DNA of 64,000 nucleotides from Pseudomonas putida (lineage in GTDB: Bacteria > Pseudomonadota > Gammaproteobacteria > Pseudomonadales > Pseudomonadaceae). Positions 27,828-37,710 of the stretch are shown in pieces (the first letter of the stretch is position 1; each line of letters starts with the position of its first letter). A model generated the notes under the pieces. The model was given only the letters and a program-made list of their open reading frames with translations, was not told the DNA's origin and made no database searches. The position numbers were made by a program, and so were the translations under genes. The stretch covers positions 1,245,501-1,309,500 of the forward strand of contig CP047152.1 of the NCBI GenBank assembly GCA_041879295.1, in the 5' to 3' direction.

Positions 27828-28922
27828 ATGAGTGCCGTCACCCGTGCCGCCGTTGAAGGCGTGCTTCGCCAGTACACCGACCCCTACCTGAACCAGGACC
27901 CGGTCAGCGCCGGCTGCGTGCGCGCCATCGATATCCAGGGCGGGCAGGTCAGCGTGCAGTTGCAGTTGGGTTATGCCGCTGGGCTGTTCAAGAACGGCTG
28001 GGCCCAGGTGCTGCAGACCGCCATCGGCGGCCTTGAGGGTGTCACTGGTGCCCAAGTTTCGATCGACTGCGTGGTGGCTGCGCACAAGGCCCAGGCCCAA
28101 GTGCCAGCCATGGCCAACGTCAAGAACATCATCGCCGTGGCCTCGGGCAAGGGCGGTGTGGGCAAGTCGACCACCGCAGCCAACCTGGCCTTGGCCTTCG
28201 CGCGCGAGGGTGCCCGGGTAGGTATCCTCGATGCCGATATCTACGGCCCCAGCCAGGGTGTGATGTTCGGCATTGCCGAGGGTACCCGTCCACAGATTCG
28301 CGAGCAGAAGTGGTTCGTGCCGATCAAGGCACACGGCGTGGAAGTCATGTCCATGGCCTTCCTCACCGACGACAACACGCCGATGGTATGGCGTGGCCCG
28401 ATGGTGTCGGGCGCGCTGCTGCAACTGGTCACCCAGACCGCCTGGGATGACCTGGATTACCTGGTGATCGATATGCCACCGGGTACCGGTGACATCCAGC
28501 TGACCCTGGCACAAAAGGTGCCGGTGGTCGGTTCGGTGATCGTCACCACGCCGCAGGACCTTGCTCTGCTGGATGCCAAGAAGGGCGTGGAAATGTTCCG
28601 TAAGGTCAACATTCCGGTGCTGGGCGTGGTCGAGAACATGGCTGTGCATATCTGCTCGAATTGCGGCCATGCCGAACACCTGTTCGGTGAAGGTGGCGGC
28701 GAGAAGCTGGCCAGCCAGTATGGCGTCGACCTGCTGGCGTCGCTGCCGTTGTCGATGCTGATCCGTGAGCAGGCCGACAGCGGCAAGCCGACTGCGATTG
28801 CCGAGCCGGAAAGCCAGATTGCCATGGTTTACCAGGAACTGGCCCGCCAGGTGGGCGCGCGGATCGTGCTGCAGGAAGCAGCGGCACCGGCAATGCCGAG
28901 CATTACCATCAGCGAAGACTGA
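27828..28922 (+). CDS. apbC: Iron-sulfur cluster carrier ATPase Mrp/ApbC
   Basis: A 364-residue P-loop carrier of 4Fe-4S clusters. An N-terminal MIP18/DUF59-like domain covers about residues 1-85. The deviant Walker A is ASGKGGVGKSTTAANLA at about 105-121. The cluster-binding CxxC is CSNCGH near residue 265. It is a single gene, divergent from metG as in many gamma-proteobacteria, and ends at a bidirectional terminator shared with the cold-shock gene. Confidence 0.95.
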   Translation: MSAVTRAAVEGVLRQYTDPYLNQDPVSAGCVRAIDIQGGQVSVQLQLGYAAGLFKNGWAQVLQTAIGGLEGVTGAQVSIDCVVAAHKAQAQVPAMANVKNIIAVASGKGGVGKSTTAANLALAFAREGARVGILDADIYGPSQGVMFGIAEGTRPQIREQKWFVPIKAHGVEVMSMAFLTDDNTPMVWRGPMVSGALLQLVTQTAWDDLDYLVIDMPPGTGDIQLTLAQKVPVVGSVIVTTPQDLALLDAKKGVEMFRKVNIPVLGVVENMAVHICSNCGHAEHLFGEGGGEKLASQYGVDLLASLPLSMLIREQADSGKPTAIAEPESQIAMVYQELARQVGARIVLQEAAAPAMPSITISED

Positions 28923-28976
28923 CCTGTCATACCGGGTTTGCCCGCACACAGCGACTGCGCCGCACTTGAAATCTGT

Positions 28977-29013
28977 GCAGTCCCTGGGGAGCGGGTGAGC
29001 CTGCGAAGAGGCC
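28977..29013. repeat. Degenerate REP-like segment
   Basis: GCAGTCCCTGGGGAGCGGGTGAGCCTGCGAAGAGGCC resembles the REP consensus but with several mismatches. It sits in the mrp/csp gap. Confidence 0.4.
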
Positions 29014-29036
29014 AGCGCCTATTTCGAGCAGGCATG

Positions 29037-29065
29037 AAAAAACCCGCCAGAAGGCGGGTTTTTTT
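29037..29065. terminator. Bidirectional terminator between mrp and the cold-shock gene
   Basis: AAAACCCGCC-agaa-GGCGGGTTTTTTT. The stem has an A run on one side and a T run on the other, serving both convergent genes. Confidence 0.9.
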
Positions 29066-29087
29066 GAAAGCTAGACGCTAGATCGAC

Positions 29088-29297
29088 TTAGGCGATCTGA
29101 ACTTCTTCAGCCTGCATGCCTTTCTGGCCGCGGGTAGCGACGAAAGTAACAGCCTGGCCTTCTTTCAGGGTTTTGAAGCCGTCAGCTTGGATGGCTTTGA
29201 AGTGCACGAACAGGTCGTCGCCCGACTGAGGGGTGATGAAGCCGTAGCCTTTCTCGTCGTTGAACCACTTAACAACACCGGATTGACGGTTGGACAT
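29088..29297 (-). CDS. Cold-shock domain protein (CspA family)
   Basis: A 69-residue single OB-fold RNA/DNA chaperone. RNP1 is KGYGFITP and RNP2 is DLFVHF, both intact, and the opening [10 protein letters not shown] is canonical. The start at 29297 is preceded by AGGAGA. A long upstream leader (see next entry) is usual for cold-shock mRNAs. Such proteins melt RNA structure in the cold or in stationary phase; which paralogue this is cannot be told from sequence alone. Confidence 0.94.
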   Translation of the reverse strand: MSNRQSGVVKWFNDEKGYGFITPQSGDDLFVHFKAIQADGFKTLKEGQAVTFVATRGQKGMQAEEVQIA

Positions 29298-29624
29298 TTT
29301 TCTGTCTCCTTGGACAATTTGATAACGGTCAGGAAAAACCCTGCCCGGGACTGAGCGCAAAGAGAGCAGAAAATTCAGCGATGGGCCGATCAGGATCGTG
29401 CATCAAACTAGAGATTCTCGGTGTCACGTGCAGCACAGTGGCAACACCTTACCCCACTTTCCGCAACCTGCCAATGGTCAGAAGCCGCTTTAGGCAAATT
29501 CGGATCGGCGGCTGCTGCAGCCCCCACCCGGCGCGGGATTAGGGATGGAACTTTAACCTGGGCGCCGGGACCGGTAATATGCGCGTCACGATTTTCACCT
29601 CGCAACTCTTCAGGACACCCCGCC
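29298..29624. other. Cold-shock leader and dcd upstream region
   Basis: About 330 bases between divergent genes. The part next to the cold-shock gene (29298-29410) is the likely structured 5' leader of its mRNA. The part next to dcd (29420-29620) is GC-rich and contains an open frame continuous with dcd, but it lacks a good start and ribosome-binding site, so I treat it as untranslated. Confidence 0.45.
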
Positions 29625-30191
29625 ATGAGCATCAAATCGGACAAGTGGATTCGCCGCATGGCGCAGGAACACGGCATGATCGAGCCCTTCGTCGAGCGCC
29701 AGGTGCGCGGCGAGCAGGACAACCGCGTGATCTCCTTCGGCGTCTCCAGCTATGGCTACGACGTACGCTGCGCCGACGAATTCAAGGTGTTCACCAACAT
29801 CAACTCGGCTACCGTCGATCCGAAAAATTTCGATGCTGGCAGCTTCGTCGATATCAAGAGCGACGTGTGCATCATCCCGCCAAACTCTTTCGCCCTGGCG
29901 CGCACTGTCGAATATTTCCGTATTCCCCGTGACGTGCTGACCATTTGCCTGGGCAAGAGCACTTACGCCCGTTGCGGCATCATCGTCAACGTCACGCCGC
30001 TCGAGCCCGAGTGGGAAGGCCACGTGACGTTGGAGTTCTCCAACACCACCACGCTGCCGGCGAAGATCTACGCCAACGAAGGCGTGGCGCAGATGCTGTT
30101 CTTGCAGTCCGACGAAGAGTGCGAAGTGTCGTACAAGGACCGTGGCGGCAAATACCAGGGCCAGCGCGGCGTCACCCTGCCGCGTACCTGA
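29625..30191 (+). CDS. dcd: dCTP deaminase
   Basis: A 188-residue trimeric enzyme making dUTP from dCTP for thymidylate synthesis. The family opening [13 protein letters not shown] and the catalytic/nucleotide segments [31 protein letters not shown] and the C-terminal [12 protein letters not shown] are all present. The frame is open upstream, but the ATG at 29625 gives the standard length. The small gene that follows starts 94 bases after its stop. Confidence 0.96.
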   Translation: MSIKSDKWIRRMAQEHGMIEPFVERQVRGEQDNRVISFGVSSYGYDVRCADEFKVFTNINSATVDPKNFDAGSFVDIKSDVCIIPPNSFALARTVEYFRIPRDVLTICLGKSTYARCGIIVNVTPLEPEWEGHVTLEFSNTTTLPAKIYANEGVAQMLFLQSDEECEVSYKDRGGKYQGQRGVTLPRT

Positions 30192-30285
30192 GCCGACAAG
30201 CGCGGGGAATTACCCGCGCCTTTGGCACTCCAACGAAGTAACGCCGGTGTGCATGATGTGCATCGGCTTTCGTCAGGAGCAGCCA

Positions 30286-30513
30286 ATGAAACTCCATCCC
30301 GCAATCAGTGCCAAGCTGGCAGGCCTGCAGCCCAATCACGTAGGGTTGTTGCCCTGGTCACTGCTGGCGCACCCGCTGCCCATGCAGGCGGGGGGCGTGC
30401 CTCATCAACCTGACCCCGATACTCCACAACCGCCAGAGCCCGGTGAGACGCCACCCATGGAGCCAGGCGAGCCGACCTTGCCGGACGAGGCGCCTCCCGC
30501 CCCTGTTGCCTGA
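30286..30513 (+). CDS. Small hypothetical protein with Pro/Glu-rich tail
   Basis: A 75-residue product beginning MKLHPAISAKLAGLQPNHV and ending in a low-complexity acidic/proline tail (QPPEPGETPPMEPGEP). AGGAG lies seven bases before the ATG, which supports translation. I do not recognise the family. It is convergent with the PdeM-type gene, with only 6 bases between stops. The tail is reminiscent of proline-rich spacers but gives no functional clue. Confidence 0.6.
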   Translation: MKLHPAISAKLAGLQPNHVGLLPWSLLAHPLPMQAGGVPHQPDPDTPQPPEPGETPPMEPGEPTLPDEAPPAPVA

Positions 30514-30519
30514 GCGTCG

Positions 30520-31170
30520 CTACAGCGTCCAGACGCGGTCAGCGCCAGCCAGGTACACGCGGCTGGCGCTGGCGGGCGTTATTTCCCACCCTCCGGTGAA
30601 CTCACCGAATGCAGGTAGCAGGCTGACCTGCTCATCGATCAGGAAGCAAGGCAGGCGCAGGCGCTGACGGGCCTTGCCTCGCAGGACGAAGACTGGGTGT
30701 ACGTGGCCCGCCAGTACCGGGTGTGTGTGGTGGAGCTGCGGCTCGTGCTGCAGGGCAAAGGGCTCCAGAACCCACGGCTCGTCCACGACCTGAATATCGA
30801 GCGAGGCGGGTGGATCGCCGGCGTTGCGGTCATGATTGCCGCGTATGAGCACTATTTTCAGTTCTTTGTGCCGCTTGCGCCAATCATCCACTTTGGCCAG
30901 CGTTGCCGGTGCACGGGCCGTGCGGGCATGCAGAAAGTCGCCCAGGATGATCAGTTGCTCACAGTCATGCGCGGCCAGCAAGCTATCGAGCCGGGCGAGT
31001 GTCGCCTCAGTCGTTCCGCGTGGCACCGGTTGATGCAGGGCACGGTAGCTGGCGGCCTTTCCGATGTGCACGTCGGCCACCAGCAGGGCCCGGCGGGCGG
31101 GCCAGTAGACGGCTTTGTCGGCGAGCAGCCAGAGCACCTGACCACAGTGTTCGATGGGTTGGTAATTCAT
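30520..31170 (-). CDS. pdeM: Ligase-associated metallophosphoesterase (MPE/PdeM)
   Basis: A 216-residue binuclear metallophosphoesterase. The motifs are in order: ADVHIGK (DxH), [10 protein letters not shown] (GD), [10 protein letters not shown] (GNHD) and AGHVHP (GHxH). Members of this family are manganese-dependent DNA nucleases encoded with Lhr-Core helicases. It starts inside the stop of the helicase gene (ATGA overlap) and is the last gene of the repair cluster. Confidence 0.9.
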   Translation of the reverse strand: MNYQPIEHCGQVLWLLADKAVYWPARRALLVADVHIGKAASYRALHQPVPRGTTEATLARLDSLLAAHDCEQLIILGDFLHARTARAPATLAKVDDWRKRHKELKIVLIRGNHDRNAGDPPASLDIQVVDEPWVLEPFALQHEPQLHHTHPVLAGHVHPVFVLRGKARQRLRLPCFLIDEQVSLLPAFGEFTGGWEITPASASRVYLAGADRVWTL

Positions 31171-33617
31171 TCCGCGTCCGCCGCTTGCTCCAGGTCCGCC
31201 ACCATCCGCGCAATCCGGTCTGCCAGCTTCTCGGTGCTCAACGTCTCGCGCATGCCTTCCACCAGCAAGGCAAACGCCAGTGGCCCTGGCCGCTTCAACG
31301 CCCGCAGGTCCAGTTGCAACGCGCTCATTTTTAGCAATTGCCGACGTAGCCGCTCGATTTCCAGCTCTTCGCTCAATACTTCATCCCGCGCCTGGCCAAG
31401 CAGCAAGTTCCCTGCGTCGTGTTTGCGAAACACCTCATAGAACAGGCCGCTGGAGGCCTGGATCTGCCGCGTACTCTTCTGCGCGGCGGGATAGCCGCCA
31501 AACACCAGGCCGGCAATCTGGGCAATTTCCCGAAAGCGCCGCAGTGCCATTTCCCCGGCATTCAGGCTGGCCAGCACATCTTCCAGCAGATGCCCGGTGC
31601 CGAGCGCTTGCGGCAGGTGCGTGGCCCAGTCCACCTTGGCAGGGCTGAGGAGTTCGAAGCCGTAGTCATTGACGGCAATCGACACCGACAGCGGTTGTGC
31701 GCGGCTGACCCGCCAGGCAATCAGATTGGCCAAGCCCAGGTTGGCCATGCGCCCGGCAAAGGGGTACAGGAACAGATGCCAGCCCTGACGGGACTTGAAG
31801 GTCTCGGCCAGCAGTGTGCCTGTGGTGGGCAAGGCTGACCACTGTGCCTGAAGCCCAAGCAGTGGGCGTACTGCGCGCATTTCCGGCCCGTCAAAGCGTT
31901 CATGGGCTGCAGCATCGAGCTGCTCGACCAGCGCCTCGGCCAGCTCGCTCGAGAGCGGCATGCGCCCGCCGTTCCAGCGCGCCACAGCGGCCTTGCGCGC
32001 GGTGCTGCGACGCACATAGGCGGTCATGTTTTCCACACGCACCAACTCCAGTACCCGCCCGGCAAACACCAGTGTATCGCCGGGGCGCAGGCGAGCGATG
32101 AACGCTTCTTCAACACTGCCCAGCGTTTTCCCCCCGCCGCCCTTGCTCCAGTATTTCAATTGCAGGTTGGCATCGCTGACGATGGTGCCGATGCCCATAC
32201 GGTGGCGCCGTGCCAAGCGTTCGCTGGTAACCCGATAAACACCGTCGGCCTGACGCTCGACGCGCTGGTAGTCCGGGTAGGCGGTCAGTGAGCTGCCGCC
32301 GTGGCAGACGAAATCCAGCGCCCATTGCCATTGGTTGTCGCGCAACTCGCGAAAGGCCCAGGTGCTGCGCACTTCGGCGAGCAGTTGCTCCGGGCGAAAG
32401 CCACTGCCCAAGGCCATACTGACCAGATGCTGTACCAGCACGTCCATGCACAGGCGCGGTGAAAAACGAGCTTCGATGTGGCCGGCTGTCAGTGCCTGCC
32501 GGGCCGCCGCCGCTTCCACCAGTTCCAGGCTATGGGTGGGCACCAGGGTGACCCTGGAGCGCCGCCCAGGCGCGTGTCCTGAGCGACCCGCCCGCTGCAT
32601 CAGGCGGGCGATGCCCTTGGCCGAGCCGATCTGCAGCACCCGTTCCACTGGCAGAAAGTCCACGCCCAAGTCCAGGCTGGACGTGCAGATTACCGCCTTC
32701 AGGCTGCCTTGCTTGAGGCTGCGCTCGACCCAGTCGCGGGTATCGCGGGCCAGCGAGGCGTGGTGCAGGGCGATCAGCCCGGCCCAGTCCGGGCGGGCCT
32801 CAAGCAGGGCCTGATACCAGACTTCGGCCTGGGCACGGGTGTTGGTGAACACCAGGCTACTGGCACTGGCGTCGATCTCGTGACAGACCTGGTCGAGCAT
32901 CTTCAGGCCCATGTGCCCAGCCCAAGGGAAGCGCTCGATCACTGCTGGCAGCAGGGTGTCGACTTGCAGCGCCTTGTCTTGCCGGCCTTGCACCAGCAGG
33001 CCGCCCTGCGGTAGCAAGACATCCAGTGCGTGTTGCAGGTTGCCGAGCGTTGCCGACAAGCCCCAGGTCGGTAGGCCTGGGTGCCAATGCCGCAGGCGCG
33101 CCAAGGCCAGCTGCAGTTGTACCCCGCGCTTGTTGCCAAGCAGCTCGTGCCATTCGTCCACTACCACCAGTTGCAGCGTGGCGAAATCCTCATGTGCCTG
33201 TGCCCGGGTCAGCAGCAGGGTCAGGCTTTCGGGGGTGGTGATCAGCACACTGGGTAGCCGCCGGGCCTGTCGGGCGCGTTCGGCATTGTTGGTGTCGCCG
33301 CTGCGCACCCCCACGCTCCACGGCAGCTCGAGCTCATCGAGCGGCGCTTGCAACGCACGTGCGGTGTCGGCGGCCAAGGCACGCATGGGCGTCACCCACA
33401 CCACCTGTAAGGGCGCTGGCTGGCGGCCTTGCGGCCCAGCCTTGAACGCACGTAGCGCAGCGAGCCATACCGCGTAGGTCTTGCCTGCACCGGTACTGGC
33501 ATGCAGCAAACCGGACTCGCCCCGTGCGACGGCAGCCCATACGCGCCGCTGGAAAGCGAAGGGCTTCCAGCCGCGCTTGGCAAACCAGGCATTGGCGAGG
33601 TCGGTAGCAGCAGGCAT
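31167..33617 (-). CDS. Lhr-Core-type DEXH DNA helicase (ligase-associated)
   Basis: An 816-residue SF2 3'-5' helicase. Walker A is [10 protein letters not shown] near residues 39-48, the Walker B box is the unusual DEWH ([15 protein letters not shown]), and motif VI is [19 protein letters not shown]-terminal Lhr-Core region of winged-helix/beta-barrel type follows from about residue 420. It lacks the long C-terminal extension of full-length Lhr. Together with the MPE nuclease, exonuclease and ATP-dependent ligase it forms the known ligase-associated repair cluster. Confidence 0.92.
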   Translation of the reverse strand: MPAATDLANAWFAKRGWKPFAFQRRVWAAVARGESGLLHASTGAGKTYAVWLAALRAFKAGPQGRQPAPLQVVWVTPMRALAADTARALQAPLDELELPWSVGVRSGDTNNAERARQARRLPSVLITTPESLTLLLTRAQAHEDFATLQLVVVDEWHELLGNKRGVQLQLALARLRHWHPGLPTWGLSATLGNLQHALDVLLPQGGLLVQGRQDKALQVDTLLPAVIERFPWAGHMGLKMLDQVCHEIDASASSLVFTNTRAQAEVWYQALLEARPDWAGLIALHHASLARDTRDWVERSLKQGSLKAVICTSSLDLGVDFLPVERVLQIGSAKGIARLMQRAGRSGHAPGRRSRVTLVPTHSLELVEAAAARQALTAGHIEARFSPRLCMDVLVQHLVSMALGSGFRPEQLLAEVRSTWAFRELRDNQWQWALDFVCHGGSSLTAYPDYQRVERQADGVYRVTSERLARRHRMGIGTIVSDANLQLKYWSKGGGGKTLGSVEEAFIARLRPGDTLVFAGRVLELVRVENMTAYVRRSTARKAAVARWNGGRMPLSSELAEALVEQLDAAAHERFDGPEMRAVRPLLGLQAQWSALPTTGTLLAETFKSRQGWHLFLYPFAGRMANLGLANLIAWRVSRAQPLSVSIAVNDYGFELLSPAKVDWATHLPQALGTGHLLEDVLASLNAGEMALRRFREIAQIAGLVFGGYPAAQKSTRQIQASSGLFYEVFRKHDAGNLLLGQARDEVLSEELEIERLRRQLLKMSALQLDLRALKRPGPLAFALLVEGMRETLSTEKLADRIARMVADLEQAADAE

Positions 33618-33684
33618 GAGGCAGATGGCCCTCCGAAGGCTGTGCTTCTACAGACCACCTGCCGGCTGCAATGGTTTTACCGGA

Positions 33685-34800
33685 TCAATTGGCCAACAGG
33701 TAGCCGCTGCGGCATACCTGTTCGCCGGCCACATGGGCGATGACCATGCCAGCCGTGGCCATGCGCCGTACGCTACGCGCATACAGCAGGCCTGGCTGGC
33801 TGTTGCGCAGGGCGGTAACTCGGTCACTGAGCGGGTCGATGACTTCGGCGATCAATTGGCCGGCCTCCAGGTGCTGGCCGGGTTTGGCGTGATAAACCAG
33901 CAACCCACCCAGTGGCGTTGCCACGGGTTCCACCGCGGCCAACGGCGTGGCGTGGCGTAACAGTGCGGGCAGGGCGGCACTGGTGCCTTCGATGACGCCG
34001 GCGTGGGTCAGGAAGTCGAGGATCGCCTGGCAGTCCTGGCTGGCAAGGTCATGGCTGACATCCGCCTGACCACGCAGCTCGACGGTTACCGAGCAGCAGC
34101 CCAGCGGAATCGGAAAGCGTTTGCCGAAACGCTGCTGCAATTGCCACCAGACCAGGCTGAAGCATTCATCGAACGACTGCCCGCCCGAGTCGGTTGCCAG
34201 CAGGCTGGCCTGGGCACCCAGGTAACGGGCCAAGGGTTCGATCTGGGGCCAGGCATCGGGTGTGGTGTACAGGTGCTCGACCGCTTCGAAATCGCAGTGC
34301 AGGTCCAGCACCATATCGGCATCGCAGGCCAGGCGCTGCAGTATCAGGCGCTGGGCCTGCAGAGGGGTGCGGGCCGGGTGTGCGTCCAGGCCTCGGCGCA
34401 GGTATTCGCGGATCAGTGCAAGGTTGTGCTGTGGGTCCTGGGTGAGGTGTTCTTCGATCTCGTCGCCGATGCTGTCCGACAGGTCGACGAAGTTGCGATT
34501 GAAGTTCTCGCCGCTTTGCAGTTCAAAACGCCCCAATGGTGCGTCCAGCAGCACTTGCTCCAGGCCCGTCGGGTTGGCCACCGGGACCAGAATGATCTCG
34601 CGCTGCAGTCGGCCCTGCTGTTCCAGCTCGGCCAGACGGCGCTTGAGGTGCCAGGCTACCAGCATGCCCGGCAGCTCGTCGGCATGCAGCGAGGCCTGTA
34701 TATAGACTTTGCCACCACTGCGGGGGCCGAAGTGGAAACTGTGCAGTTGGCGGGTGATGCCCGGTACGGGGGAGAGCAGGTCATGGGTTGAATGGTGCAT
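33685..34800 (-). CDS. Succinylglutamate desuccinylase/aspartoacylase-family zinc hydrolase
   Basis: A 371-residue M14-like zinc deacylase. The metal site is visible as SLHADELPG (HxxE) and DLHCD further on; the conserved NPxGxxxG... and FNRNF segments lie between. The C-terminal domain (about residues 290-360) has a biotinyl/lipoyl-like barrel flavour (HAKPGQHLEAGQLIAEVIDP). The substrate is not predictable; relatives act on N-acyl amino acids or related amides. It is inserted between the ligase and helicase genes of the repair cluster on the same strand, with gaps of 67 and 113 bases rather than overlaps, so it may be transcribed separately. Confidence 0.85.
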   Translation of the reverse strand: MHHSTHDLLSPVPGITRQLHSFHFGPRSGGKVYIQASLHADELPGMLVAWHLKRRLAELEQQGRLQREIILVPVANPTGLEQVLLDAPLGRFELQSGENFNRNFVDLSDSIGDEIEEHLTQDPQHNLALIREYLRRGLDAHPARTPLQAQRLILQRLACDADMVLDLHCDFEAVEHLYTTPDAWPQIEPLARYLGAQASLLATDSGGQSFDECFSLVWWQLQQRFGKRFPIPLGCCSVTVELRGQADVSHDLASQDCQAILDFLTHAGVIEGTSAALPALLRHATPLAAVEPVATPLGGLLVYHAKPGQHLEAGQLIAEVIDPLSDRVTALRNSQPGLLYARSVRRMATAGMVIAHVAGEQVCRSGYLLAN

Positions 34801-34913
34801 GTTGGTCCTGGCTGCGTGGCGAAAACGGTCTGCGACACGGGTCGGCTCAAAAATAGAAGCATAGTTTCAGCGAATGCGCCTCATCCTGCAGCAGTCGGAC
34901 ATCGCAAACTTTT

Positions 34914-36572
34914 TCAGGCCAGTAGCGCCTGCAAGGTGGCCAGGTCATCTGCCTCCTCCACCGGCTTGTCCAGCCGCCAGCGCAGCATGCGCGGAAAGCG
35001 CACGGCGATACCGCTTTTGTGGCGCCGGGACAGGGCGATGCCTTCGAAACCCAGCTCGAACACCAGCGTTGGCGTCACGCTGCGTACCGGGCCGAACGTT
35101 TCCACCGTGGTCTTGCGGATGATGGCGTCGACCTTGCGCATTTCTTCGTCACTGAGCCCCGAATAGGCCTTGGCAAAGGGCACCAGCGCACGACCAGGTG
35201 TACCTGCCGGTGCATCCCATACGGCAAAGGTGTAGTCGCTGTACAGGCTGGCCCGGCGGCCGTGGCCGCGTTGGGCATAAATCAGCACCGCATCGACGCT
35301 GAACGGGTCGATCTTCCACTTCCACCAAATGCCCATGTCCTTGGTGCGCCCCACACCGTAAAGGGCCTCGCGCTGCTTCAGCATCAAGCCCTCCACCCCC
35401 AGGCTGCGCGATTGCTCGCGCTGGCGGGCAAGGTCGGTCCAGTCCGGGCCTTGCAGCAAAGGCGACAACAGCACGGGGGCAAGTGGGTGTTCATCCACCA
35501 GGCGTTCCAGCTGGCTTCGGCGTTCGTGCTGCGGGCGGCTGCGCCAGTCATCGCCCTGCCACTCCAACAGGTCGTAGGCCTGCAACACCACCGGCGCATC
35601 GTTCAGCAGCTTTTTGCCCAGCGTTTTGCGACCGATGCGCTGTTGCAGCAAGGCGAAAGGCTGCACGGCCAGTTCCGCCTCGGTTTCACCGGGTTTCCAG
35701 ACCAGAATCTCGCCATCGAGCACCACGCCATCGGGCAACGTCTGTGCCAGACCATGCAGTTCGGGGAAACGCTCGGTAACCAGTTCTTCGCCGCGCGACC
35801 ACACCCACAGCTGGCCATCGCGCTTCACCACCTGCGCCCGAATGCCGTCCCACTTCCACTCGATTTGCCAATCGCTTGGTGGACCGAGCAGGGTATCGAA
35901 TTGATCGCTGGACACTTGCAGCGGATGGGCCAGGAAGAAGGGGTAGGGCTGGCCGCCGCGCTGGCTGTGTTCATCGGCGGACTCTGGAGCGATCAGCCTC
36001 TGGTAGCTGGCTGCAGTAGGGCGATGGCCTGTATCGGTGTAGCCGACCAGGCGCTGGGCCACGCGTTTGGCATCTAGCCCGGCCAGTTGCGCCAAGGCGC
36101 GAGTGACCAGCAGCTTTGACACGCCCACGCGAAAGCTGCCAGTGATCAGCTTCAGGCACAGCATCAGGCTGGCGCGGTCCAACCGCGCCCAGAGCGGTGG
36201 CAGGCGCAGCCTGACTTGCTCAGGCGGCAGGCCGCGCAGGGGCAGCAAGTGCTGTTCCACCCAGGTAGCCAGGCCTTCCTCGCTGCCATCGGCGTGCAGC
36301 GGCAGCAGCAGCGAAATGGTCTCGGCCAGGTCGCCCACGGCCTGATAGCTTTCTTCGAAAAGCCAGTCCGGCAGGCCAGCCAGCGTCGTTGCCAGTTCAC
36401 GTAGAAGGCGGGTGGGCACCAGCTGGCGTGGGCGCCCGCCGGCCAGGAAATACACCGCCCAGGCAGCATCGTCGGCGGGCGCCATGTCGAAATAGTCCCG
36501 CAGTGCCTCGAGCTTGGCATTGCTGGAGGTGGTCGCGTCCAGGCGCAGGAACAGCGTAGCGAAGGCTTTCAT
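34914..36572 (-). CDS. ATP-dependent DNA ligase (repair-cluster type)
   Basis: A 552-residue bacterial ATP-dependent ligase. An N-terminal DNA-binding domain of about 200 residues precedes the nucleotidyltransferase core, in which Lys240 of EWKWDGIRAQ (KxDG) is the adenylated residue. GEILVWK, GLMLKQ and WWKWK are later motifs. A C-terminal OB domain follows. It overlaps the exonuclease gene by four bases. This is the ligase that names the ligase-associated helicase/nuclease families and is separate from LigA and LigD. Confidence 0.93.
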   Translation of the reverse strand: MKAFATLFLRLDATTSSNAKLEALRDYFDMAPADDAAWAVYFLAGGRPRQLVPTRLLRELATTLAGLPDWLFEESYQAVGDLAETISLLLPLHADGSEEGLATWVEQHLLPLRGLPPEQVRLRLPPLWARLDRASLMLCLKLITGSFRVGVSKLLVTRALAQLAGLDAKRVAQRLVGYTDTGHRPTAASYQRLIAPESADEHSQRGGQPYPFFLAHPLQVSSDQFDTLLGPPSDWQIEWKWDGIRAQVVKRDGQLWVWSRGEELVTERFPELHGLAQTLPDGVVLDGEILVWKPGETEAELAVQPFALLQQRIGRKTLGKKLLNDAPVVLQAYDLLEWQGDDWRSRPQHERRSQLERLVDEHPLAPVLLSPLLQGPDWTDLARQREQSRSLGVEGLMLKQREALYGVGRTKDMGIWWKWKIDPFSVDAVLIYAQRGHGRRASLYSDYTFAVWDAPAGTPGRALVPFAKAYSGLSDEEMRKVDAIIRKTTVETFGPVRSVTPTLVFELGFEGIALSRRHKSGIAVRFPRMLRWRLDKPVEEADDLATLQALLA

Positions 36573-37585
36573 GGCGAGGGGGCGGTGTTGGGCACATCGT
36601 CTTCGTCGCCATACTCGGTGACGAAGGCGCGGGCATCCAGGCCTTGTTCGGTGAGGTAGCGCACCAGTACCTCGACCGAGCCGTGGGTGACCATCACCCG
36701 TTGGGCACCGGTCTGGCCAATGGCCCAGAGCAGGCCAGGCCAGTCGGCGTGGTCGGACAGCACAAAGCCCCGGTCCACGCCGCGCCGCCGGCGGGCGCCG
36801 CGTAGCAGCATCCAGCCGCTGGCGAAGGCATCACTGTAATCGCCAAAACGGCGCATCCAGCTGCTGCCGCTGGCTGATGGGGGCGCCAGGACCAGTGCCT
36901 GGCGCAGCAGTGGATCGTTGCGCGGAATATCGCCTGCGTAGCGGGTTTCCGGCAGGCGGATGCCGGCATCCCGGTACACCCGGTTGAGCGGCTCCATGGC
37001 GCCATGTACGAGGATCGGGCCAATGCTGGCATCCAGCCCATGCAGAATCCGCTGGGCCTTCCCGAAGGCATAGCAGAACAGCACGCTGGCCTTGCCCTGT
37101 TCACTGTTGGCCCGCCACCAGGCATTGATGCCGGCGAAGATCTCGCTTTGGCTTGGCCAGCGGTAGATCGGCAGGCCGAAGGTCGATTCGGTGATGAAGG
37201 TGTGGCACGCCACTGGTTCGAAGGGCGCACAGGTGCCATCGGGTTCTACCTTGTAGTCACCGGATGCAACCCAGACTTCACCTTGGTACTCCATGCGCAC
37301 CTGCGCCGAACCCAGCACATGCCCGGCCGGGTGCAGGCTCAACGTCACACCGTGGTGCAGCAGGCGCTCACCGTAGGGCAGGGTCTGCAAATTGATGTCC
37401 TGGCCCAGGCGGCTGCGCAGAATGCCGGCACCGGGGCTGGCGGTCAGGTAATGGCCATTGCCGGTGCGTGCGTGGTCGCCGTGGCCGTGGGTAATGACAG
37501 CCCGGTCCACGGGCCGCCAGGGGTCGATGTAGAAATCTCCGGGCGGGCAGTACAGGCCTTCGGGGCGGGCGATGACAAGGTCCAT
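36569..37585 (-). CDS. Ligase-associated MBL-fold DNA exonuclease
   Basis: A 338-residue metallo-beta-lactamase/beta-CASP-like nuclease, first gene of the repair cluster. The metal motif is THGHGDHA (HxHxDH) near residues 33-40. Further on, HPAGHVLGSAQV, ITESTFGLP and SDHADW supply the remaining ligand histidines and aspartate, as in SNM1/Artemis-like enzymes. It probably trims 5' ends before ligation. It overlaps the ligase gene by four bases. Confidence 0.92.
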   Translation of the reverse strand: MDLVIARPEGLYCPPGDFYIDPWRPVDRAVITHGHGDHARTGNGHYLTASPGAGILRSRLGQDINLQTLPYGERLLHHGVTLSLHPAGHVLGSAQVRMEYQGEVWVASGDYKVEPDGTCAPFEPVACHTFITESTFGLPIYRWPSQSEIFAGINAWWRANSEQGKASVLFCYAFGKAQRILHGLDASIGPILVHGAMEPLNRVYRDAGIRLPETRYAGDIPRNDPLLRQALVLAPPSASGSSWMRRFGDYSDAFASGWMLLRGARRRRGVDRGFVLSDHADWPGLLWAIGQTGAQRVMVTHGSVEVLVRYLTEQGLDARAFVTEYGDEDDVPNTAPSP

Positions 37586-37710
37586 GGCACGGGCACTAGT
37601 TCTGGGCTTACCCGTTAGGATTTGTGGTGCAAGGCGTTAGTTCGGATGGATGTGGAGGGGGCCGCTGAAAAAGTTCTCCAGGCCCCCTCGGGCTTCCCTC
37701 AAGCGCGCCC

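Noticed and set aside
29421..29624. N-terminal extension of dcd
   Set aside because: The frame is open but has no ribosome-binding site, and dcd from 29625 has the standard start and length.
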